A DNA stretch of 64,000 bases from Marivita sp051251565 (lineage in GTDB: Bacteria > Pseudomonadota > Alphaproteobacteria > Rhodobacterales > Rhodobacteraceae), in contig NZ_JBPOFB010000006.1 in NCBI RefSeq assembly GCF_051251565.1, forward strand, positions 1 through 64,000, written 5' to 3'. Position numbers and translations under genes: made by a program. Under the pieces are notes generated by a model that did no database searches, was not told where the DNA came from, and saw nothing but the letters and a program-made list of their open reading frames with translations. Positions 59,629-64,000 of this stretch are shown here, piece by piece; the stretch's first letter is position 1; every line of letters begins with the position of its first letter.

Positions 59629-60648
59629 CTAGAGCTTAACGATCTGCTTGCCAGTGTTGCCGCCCTTCAGCATGGCGATAAACGCTTCGGGTGCGGTGTC
59701 CAGACCGGCTGCTACGTCTTCGAGATAGGCAATTTCGCCCGCTGCAACCTTGGGTGCGACGTCCTTGAGGAACGCAGGATACTGATCCCAGTGGTCGAAG
59801 ATGATAAAGCCCGAGACCTGTAACCGCTTGACCAGAATGCTGCGCCAGATACCGGGCAGTTGGTTGTTGTCTGCGATATTTGCCCCACCATACCAAGCGA
59901 TCATGCCGCATACCGGGATGCGACCGTGCACGTTCATCAGGGGCATCACGGCCTCGAGAACTTGGCCCGCGACGTTCTCCCAATAGATGTCAATGCCATT
60001 CGGGGCGGCCTCTGCAATCGCGGCGCGCAAGGACGCAGCGTCGTCATAAGCGCGGTGGTCGATGGCAGCGTCAAAGCCGAAAGTTTCGGTGGCAAGGCGG
60101 CATTTCTCGGCCCCGCCCGCGATGGCAACGGTGCGCAGGCCAAGCTGCTTGGCCAATTGGCCCACCATTGACCCAACCGGACCGGTGGCCGCCCCCACCA
60201 CAAGCGTCTCACCTGCCTTGGGTTTGCCATAGGTGTGCAAGCCAACCCATCCCGTCAGGCCCGGCATGCCCAAAACGCCCAAGGCGGTTGAAGGCGGCAG
60301 CGCTGGGTCAAGCTTTCGCACTTCGGCTCCGGGCAGGCAGGCGTGGCTGGCCCATCCGGTCATGCCCGTCACGATGTCGCCGGGGACAAACCCGCCAGCT
60401 TTGCTGTCCAGAACGCGGCCCACGCCCTGACCTGTCATGGTGCCGCCCAGATCGACCGAAGGCGCATAGCTTTTCACGTCGTCCATGCGGCCGCGCATAT
60501 AGGGATCAAGCGACAGGTGCGTCACCTCGATCAGGACCTCTCCGTCTTGGGGCGTCGCTCGCACATCGGTAACCAGTTTGAAGTCTTCCGGCAGAGGGGC
60601 GCCTTGCGGGCGACGGGCGAGGGCAATGCGGGACATCGTATTGGACAT
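59629..60648 (-). CDS. Zinc-free MDR NADP-dependent oxidoreductase
   Basis: The 339-residue protein belongs to the leukotriene B4 12-hydroxydehydrogenase/CurA-like alkenal reductase group: LSLDPYMRGRMDDVKSY, the NADP-binding VVGAATGPVGSMVGQLAKQLG, and YWENVAGQVLEAVMPLMN. These enzymes reduce double bonds next to a carbonyl. No zinc ligands are present. It converges on the helicase gene with a 14-bp gap and is divergent from the acyl-CoA ligase gene. Confidence 0.88.
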   Translation of the reverse strand: MSNTMSRIALARRPQGAPLPEDFKLVTDVRATPQDGEVLIEVTHLSLDPYMRGRMDDVKSYAPSVDLGGTMTGQGVGRVLDSKAGGFVPGDIVTGMTGWASHACLPGAEVRKLDPALPPSTALGVLGMPGLTGWVGLHTYGKPKAGETLVVGAATGPVGSMVGQLAKQLGLRTVAIAGGAEKCRLATETFGFDAAIDHRAYDDAASLRAAIAEAAPNGIDIYWENVAGQVLEAVMPLMNVHGRIPVCGMIAWYGGANIADNNQLPGIWRSILVKRLQVSGFIIFDHWDQYPAFLKDVAPKVAAGEIAYLEDVAAGLDTAPEAFIAMLKGGNTGKQIVKL

Positions 60649-60739
60649 GGGTTTGGTTCCTGGCGGTTAGGGCTTGCGCGCATTCAGTCGGGCGCTCAGT
60701 GTATCAAGAACCACAAGGCAGAAAGCAAGGGAGGGCTTG

Positions 60740-62371
60740 ATGCACGGATTGATGATGAACCGGCCATTGTCGGTGATTGACTTGCTGCGCTATGCGGCCG
60801 AGATTCACAGCACAGGCGAAATCGTATCCGTGCGCACCGAAGGCGATCTGCACCGACAAAGCTATGCCGAGACGTTCCAGCGCACAGCCCAGCTTGCCCA
60901 TGGCCTTGCCGCGCTAGGCGTTGCGCAGGGCGACCGCGTGGCGACATTGGCATGGAACGGATATCGTCACTTTGAACTCTATTACGCGATTTCCGGGATG
61001 GGTGCTGTCTGCCACACGATCAATCCGCGCCTGTCGGCGGAACAGATGCTTTTCATCATTGGTCATGCTGAAGATCGGGTGCTTTTCGTCGATCTGACCT
61101 TTGTCCCGATCTTGGAGGTGTTGAAAGACCACCTGCCTGCTGGTTTGAAGCTTGTTGTCATGACCGATGCCGCGCATATGCCCGACACCACTTTGGATGT
61201 GCTGTGCTACGAAGACCTGATCGCGCCGCACCCGACCGGGTTTGATTGGCCAGACCTGCCCGAGGAAACTGCGGCGGGGCTGTGTTATACCTCGGGCACC
61301 ACGGGCCATCCCAAGGGATCGCTTTATTCGCACAGATCCACAGTGTTGCATGCATTGTTCATCGCGGTGACGTTGCCCCGGTCCTTGCACGAAGGGGCAC
61401 GGCTTTTGCCGGTGGTGCCGATGTTCCACGTCAATTCCTGGGGCATGCCCTATGCTGCGCCGATTGTTGGGGCGTCACTGATCATGCCGGGGGGCAAGCT
61501 GGACGGGGCGTCGCTTTATGATCTGATGGAGCACGAAAACGTCACGGCAAGTTGGGGCGTACCGACTGTGTGGCTTGGCCTGCGGGCCGAGATCGAGGCG
61601 CGGGGCACTCCACCGTCACGCTTGGATCAGGTGGTGATCGGTGGTTCAGCCGCACCGCGCAGCATGATCGAGTTTTTCGAAAAGCAGGACATTGATGTCT
61701 GTCACGCATGGGGCATGACGGAAATGAGCCCCGTCGGCACAACGGGCCAATTGTCCGTCGACATGCAAAACGACCCGTTCGAGGCGCGGATGGCACGCAA
61801 GGCGCTGCAAGGCAGGCGGATGTTTGGTGTGGACCTCAAGATCGTGGGTGAAGATGGTCAACGTCTGCCGCATGACGGTGCTGCGGTGGGCGAACTGTTC
61901 GTGCGCGGCAACGCGGTGATTTCCGGCTATTTCAACAACGACGACGCAACCCGCGCGGCGGTCGATGCCGAAGGCTGGTTCGGGACAGGCGATGTGGCCA
62001 GCATCACGCCGGACGGGTATCTGAGCATTCAGGACCGGTCCAAGGACCTGATCAAATCGGGCGGCGAATGGATCAGTTCGATTGATCTTGAAAACATCGC
62101 CATGTCCCACCCCGAGGTTGCAAATTGCGCGGTGATTGCGATTGCGCATCCGAAATGGGATGAACGCCCGGTTCTGGTGGTTCAGTGCAAATCGGGGGCG
62201 CAGCCCGGTTTACAAGCCTTTCACGATCTGATGGATCCGCATTTTGCCAAATGGCAATTGCCGGATGATGTCCTGTATGTCGACGCTTTGCCGCTGACGG
62301 CGACGGGAAAGGTGTCCAAGCTGACCTTGCGCCGGCAGTTTGCCGATTACGTCTTGCCGGATGTCCGCTGA
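60740..62371 (+). CDS. Acyl-CoA ligase (AMP-forming), medium-chain/DmdB-like
   Basis: The 543-residue adenylating enzyme has the P-loop YTSGTTGHPKGSLYSHRS, the core motif WGMTEMSPVGT, the hinge GEWISSIDLEN and the catalytic lysine near the end in LTATGKVSKLTL. Closest relatives as I recall are AlkK-type medium-chain ligases and DmdB, the methylmercaptopropionate-CoA ligase of roseobacters; the exact acid cannot be read. ATG 60740 is preceded by GGGAGG. It overlaps the MaoC gene by 11 bp. Confidence 0.85.
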   Translation: MHGLMMNRPLSVIDLLRYAAEIHSTGEIVSVRTEGDLHRQSYAETFQRTAQLAHGLAALGVAQGDRVATLAWNGYRHFELYYAISGMGAVCHTINPRLSAEQMLFIIGHAEDRVLFVDLTFVPILEVLKDHLPAGLKLVVMTDAAHMPDTTLDVLCYEDLIAPHPTGFDWPDLPEETAAGLCYTSGTTGHPKGSLYSHRSTVLHALFIAVTLPRSLHEGARLLPVVPMFHVNSWGMPYAAPIVGASLIMPGGKLDGASLYDLMEHENVTASWGVPTVWLGLRAEIEARGTPPSRLDQVVIGGSAAPRSMIEFFEKQDIDVCHAWGMTEMSPVGTTGQLSVDMQNDPFEARMARKALQGRRMFGVDLKIVGEDGQRLPHDGAAVGELFVRGNAVISGYFNNDDATRAAVDAEGWFGTGDVASITPDGYLSIQDRSKDLIKSGGEWISSIDLENIAMSHPEVANCAVIAIAHPKWDERPVLVVQCKSGAQPGLQAFHDLMDPHFAKWQLPDDVLYVDALPLTATGKVSKLTLRRQFADYVLPDVR

Positions 62372-62795
62372 GCTGTTGCGCAGCATGCCGCCCAGCCTGT
62401 CGCGGTGGTACGAGATCGGGCAGGACCGGATCGCCGCCTTTGCGGATGTGACAGAGGATTGGCAGCATATTCATCTGGATACAGATCGCATGGCCCCGCA
62501 GGGCGGGGCCATGGCGCACGGGTTCCTGACCCTGTCGATGCTGTCGGCCATGTCCTATGATGTGCAGCCCGAGATACCGGGCATGATCCAAGGCTTAAAC
62601 TACGGCTTTGACCGCATCCGCTTTGTCAGCGCGGTCCGCGCGGGGCAGCGTATCCGGGGCCGCTTTAGCGTTATGGACGTGGCCGAGAAACCGGGCCGCT
62701 ATGACGTTCGGTGGGATGTGACCGTGCAGATCGAGGGCACAGACACGCCTGCGATTGTGGCTCAGTGGATCACCGTGTTCGAGGTTGCGGCTTAG
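62361..62795 (+). CDS. MaoC-type enoyl-CoA hydratase
   Basis: The 144-residue single hot-dog protein has the hydratase motif FADVTEDWQHIHLDTDRMAP, with the catalytic Asp and His, as in (R)-specific enoyl-CoA hydratases. Overlap with the acyl-CoA ligase gene suggests a joint role in fatty-acid or organic-acid breakdown. I use ATG 62361, since the family starts close to LSRWYEIGQDRI. Its end overlaps rpe by 4 bp in convergent orientation. Confidence 0.83.
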   Translation: MSAELLRSMPPSLSRWYEIGQDRIAAFADVTEDWQHIHLDTDRMAPQGGAMAHGFLTLSMLSAMSYDVQPEIPGMIQGLNYGFDRIRFVSAVRAGQRIRGRFSVMDVAEKPGRYDVRWDVTVQIEGTDTPAIVAQWITVFEVAA

Positions 62796-63469
62796 ACAGC
62801 GTTGCGAATGGCGCGGATGTTGTCGCCGTAGGTGGCGGGGTTTGAAACCGATCCGCCCCGGAATACGGCAGAGCCCGCAACCAGCACATCGGCGCCAGCG
62901 GCCACGACCAGCGGTGCCGTGCTTTGATCGACGCCGCCGTCAATCTCAATATGGACTTCGCGGTCGCCGATCATCTCACGCAGTTCGGTCACTTTCTGCA
63001 CGCAGGAATGGATGAATTTCTGACCGCCGAATCCGGGGTTCACGGTCATCACACAGATCAGGTCCACCATATCAAGCAGGGGCGCCGCCACTTCGGCTGG
63101 CGTGCCGGGGTTCAGCGCCAGACCAGCCTTGGCCCCGGTAGCGCGGATCGCCTGAAGCGTGCGGTGGATATGCGGGCCTGCTTCGACATGGGCGGTGATG
63201 ATGTCGGCACCGGCTGCTGCGAAGGCTTCGATATAGGGATCGACCGGGGCGATCATGAGGTGCACATCCATCACGGTCTTGATGTGTGGGCGGATCGCGG
63301 CGCAGGTGGCTGGGCCAAAAGTGATGTTGGGCACGAAATGCCCGTCCATGACATCGACGTGAATCCAATCCGCACCCTGCGCCTCGACCGCTTGGATCTC
63401 GGCTCCGAAATTGGCGAAATCCGCCGAAAGGATGGAGGGGGCAATTTTTACCGAATGGTCAAATTTCAT
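62792..63469 (-). CDS. rpe: Ribulose-phosphate 3-epimerase
   Basis: The 225-residue TIM-barrel enzyme interconverts ribulose 5-phosphate and xylulose 5-phosphate. Metal and catalytic residues are in IAPSILSADFANFGAEI, WIHVDVMDGHFVPNITFGP, DVHLMI, MTVNPGFGGQKFI and EIDGGVDQSTAP. It is a housekeeping gene; it reads away from the partial dehydrogenase in the same direction, 30 bp after it. Confidence 0.94.
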   Translation of the reverse strand: MKFDHSVKIAPSILSADFANFGAEIQAVEAQGADWIHVDVMDGHFVPNITFGPATCAAIRPHIKTVMDVHLMIAPVDPYIEAFAAAGADIITAHVEAGPHIHRTLQAIRATGAKAGLALNPGTPAEVAAPLLDMVDLICVMTVNPGFGGQKFIHSCVQKVTELREMIGDREVHIEIDGGVDQSTAPLVVAAGADVLVAGSAVFRGGSVSNPATYGDNIRAIRNAV

Positions 63470-63499
63470 GGCGGCGGCTCCTGTTTGATTGGTGCGGGC

Positions 63500-64000
63500 T
63501 TAGTACCCGGCGGTCCGGTCCACAAGGTGCAAGAACGGCTCACCGGCTTCGCCGCGCCGGATGTTTTCGGCAATCGCGCGGGACGCGCTGGGCGCGCGGG
63601 TCTCAGAGGCGATATGGGGTGTGACCGTCACATTGGGGTGGGCCCAGAACGGGTGATCCCTTGGCAAGGGTTCGACGCGGAAAACGTCCAGCGTGGCATG
63701 CGCGATATGCCCGCTATCGAGCGCGGCAAGAAGCGCGTCATCGTCAATCAGCGGACCGCGTCCGGGATTGATCAGAAACGCCCCTTTGGGCAGCATCGCC
63801 AGCGTTTGTGCATTCAGCGTGTTTTCCGTCGCGGCTGTGCTTGGCAGCAGCAAGATCAGGATCTGCGATTGCCTGAGAACCGCCTGCAACCCGTCGGTGC
63901 CGGTGTGACAAGTGATGCCGTCGATCTGTTTGGGACTGCGCGCCCAACCGCTGACTGGAAAGCCAAGCCGGGCCAAGGCCTGACCACAGGCGGTCCCCAG
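63500..64000 (-). CDS. ghrA: D-2-hydroxyacid dehydrogenase, glyoxylate/hydroxypyruvate reductase type (5' truncated by window edge)
   Basis: About 167 C-terminal residues are visible; the frame continues past the window end, where the glycine-rich NAD(P) motif LGTACGQALARLGF begins. Visible features are LLPSTAATENTLNAQTLAMLPKG, NPGRGPLIDDDAL, DVFRVEPLPRDHPFW with the catalytic Glu, and PHIAS with the catalytic His. These match the GhrA group, which reduces glyoxylate and hydroxypyruvate. Confidence 0.82.
   Translation of the reverse strand: MGTACGQALARLGFPVSGWARSPKQIDGITCHTGTDGLQAVLRQSQILILLLPSTAATENTLNAQTLAMLPKGAFLINPGRGPLIDDDALLAALDSGHIAHATLDVFRVEPLPRDHPFWAHPNVTVTPHIASETRAPSASRAIAENIRRGEAGEPFLHLVDRTAGY

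Noticed and set aside
1..64000. tRNA, rRNA or CRISPR loci
   Set aside because: No T-loop-like GGTTCRANTCC segments with cloverleaf partners, no conserved rRNA stretches and no regularly spaced direct repeats were seen.

Overview
The window looks like chromosomal DNA of a marine Rhodobacterales (Roseobacter-group) alphaproteobacterium. The evidence is the GC-rich coding, the mdh/sucCD/sucAB/lpd and sdhCDAB organisation, a SitABCD-type metal transporter, a non-pyrrolysine MttB-family methyltransferase beside a GcvT-fused dehydrogenase, a taurine-type aminotransferase, LuxRI quorum sensing, and genes for the ethylmalonyl-CoA (EMC) pathway of acetyl-CoA assimilation. All identifications come from reading the sequence; no database search was run.

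Layout. (1) About 1-5.3 kb is accessory DNA: a toxin-first HigBA toxin-antitoxin pair, whose antitoxin is fused to an ImmA/IrrE metallopeptidase, and a ColE1-like mobilisation block. In that block a mobC/mbeC-like gene overlaps an mbeA-like relaxase gene, which carries mbeB-like and mbeD-like genes entirely inside its 3' half in another frame. A helix-turn-helix, probably plasmid-replication, gene lies upstream. (2) 5.3-11.5 kb: a dimethylglycine/sarcosine dehydrogenase-like gene divergent from an MttB-family gene, an orphan gene and a LysR regulator. (3) 11.8-15.4 kb: a sitABCD operon. (4) 15.4-22.9 kb: pgm, a taurine-pyruvate-type aminotransferase, a zinc-ribbon membrane protein and ftsE-ftsX-plsC-PNPOx. 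(5) 23.2-35.2 kb: a minus-strand TCA block sucC-sucD-sucA-sucB-MAPEG-lpd, then a divergent glycosyltransferase-methyltransferase fusion and mdh. (6) 35.3-40.0 kb: a TauE-type permease, malyl-CoA thioesterase, nnrU, mesaconyl-CoA hydratase and a DUF4344 protein. (7) 40.3-44.0 kb: sdhC-sdhD-sdhA-lipoprotein-sdhB. (8) 44.1-51.1 kb: BLUF photoreceptor, ornithine decarboxylase behind a structured leader, DUF1989, deoD, an H-NS/HvrA-like protein and secreted proteins. (9) 51.1-58.0 kb: ethylmalonyl-CoA mutase, a PlsB/PlsC-type acyltransferase, crotonyl-CoA carboxylase/reductase, then luxR-luxI. (10) 58.1-64 kb: RecD-like helicase, zinc-free MDR oxidoreductase, acyl-CoA ligase plus MaoC, rpe and a truncated hydroxyacid dehydrogenase.

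How the genes work together. The centre of the window is carbon metabolism: the oxidative TCA cycle (2-oxoglutarate to oxaloacetate, lacking only fumarase) and four EMC steps (Ccr, Ecm, mesaconyl-CoA hydratase, malyl-CoA thioesterase). The sucC and sdhC upstream regions carry the same paired palindrome, GTGATCAC twice with centres exactly 21 bp apart, which suggests one unidentified regulator controls both TCA operons. The EMC promoters contain TTGC/GCAA-type repeats. Other regulatory candidates are a GUAA-tetraloop leader RNA before the ornithine decarboxylase, a metalloregulator-like palindrome before sitA, and a hairpin that covers the luxI Shine-Dalgarno sequence.
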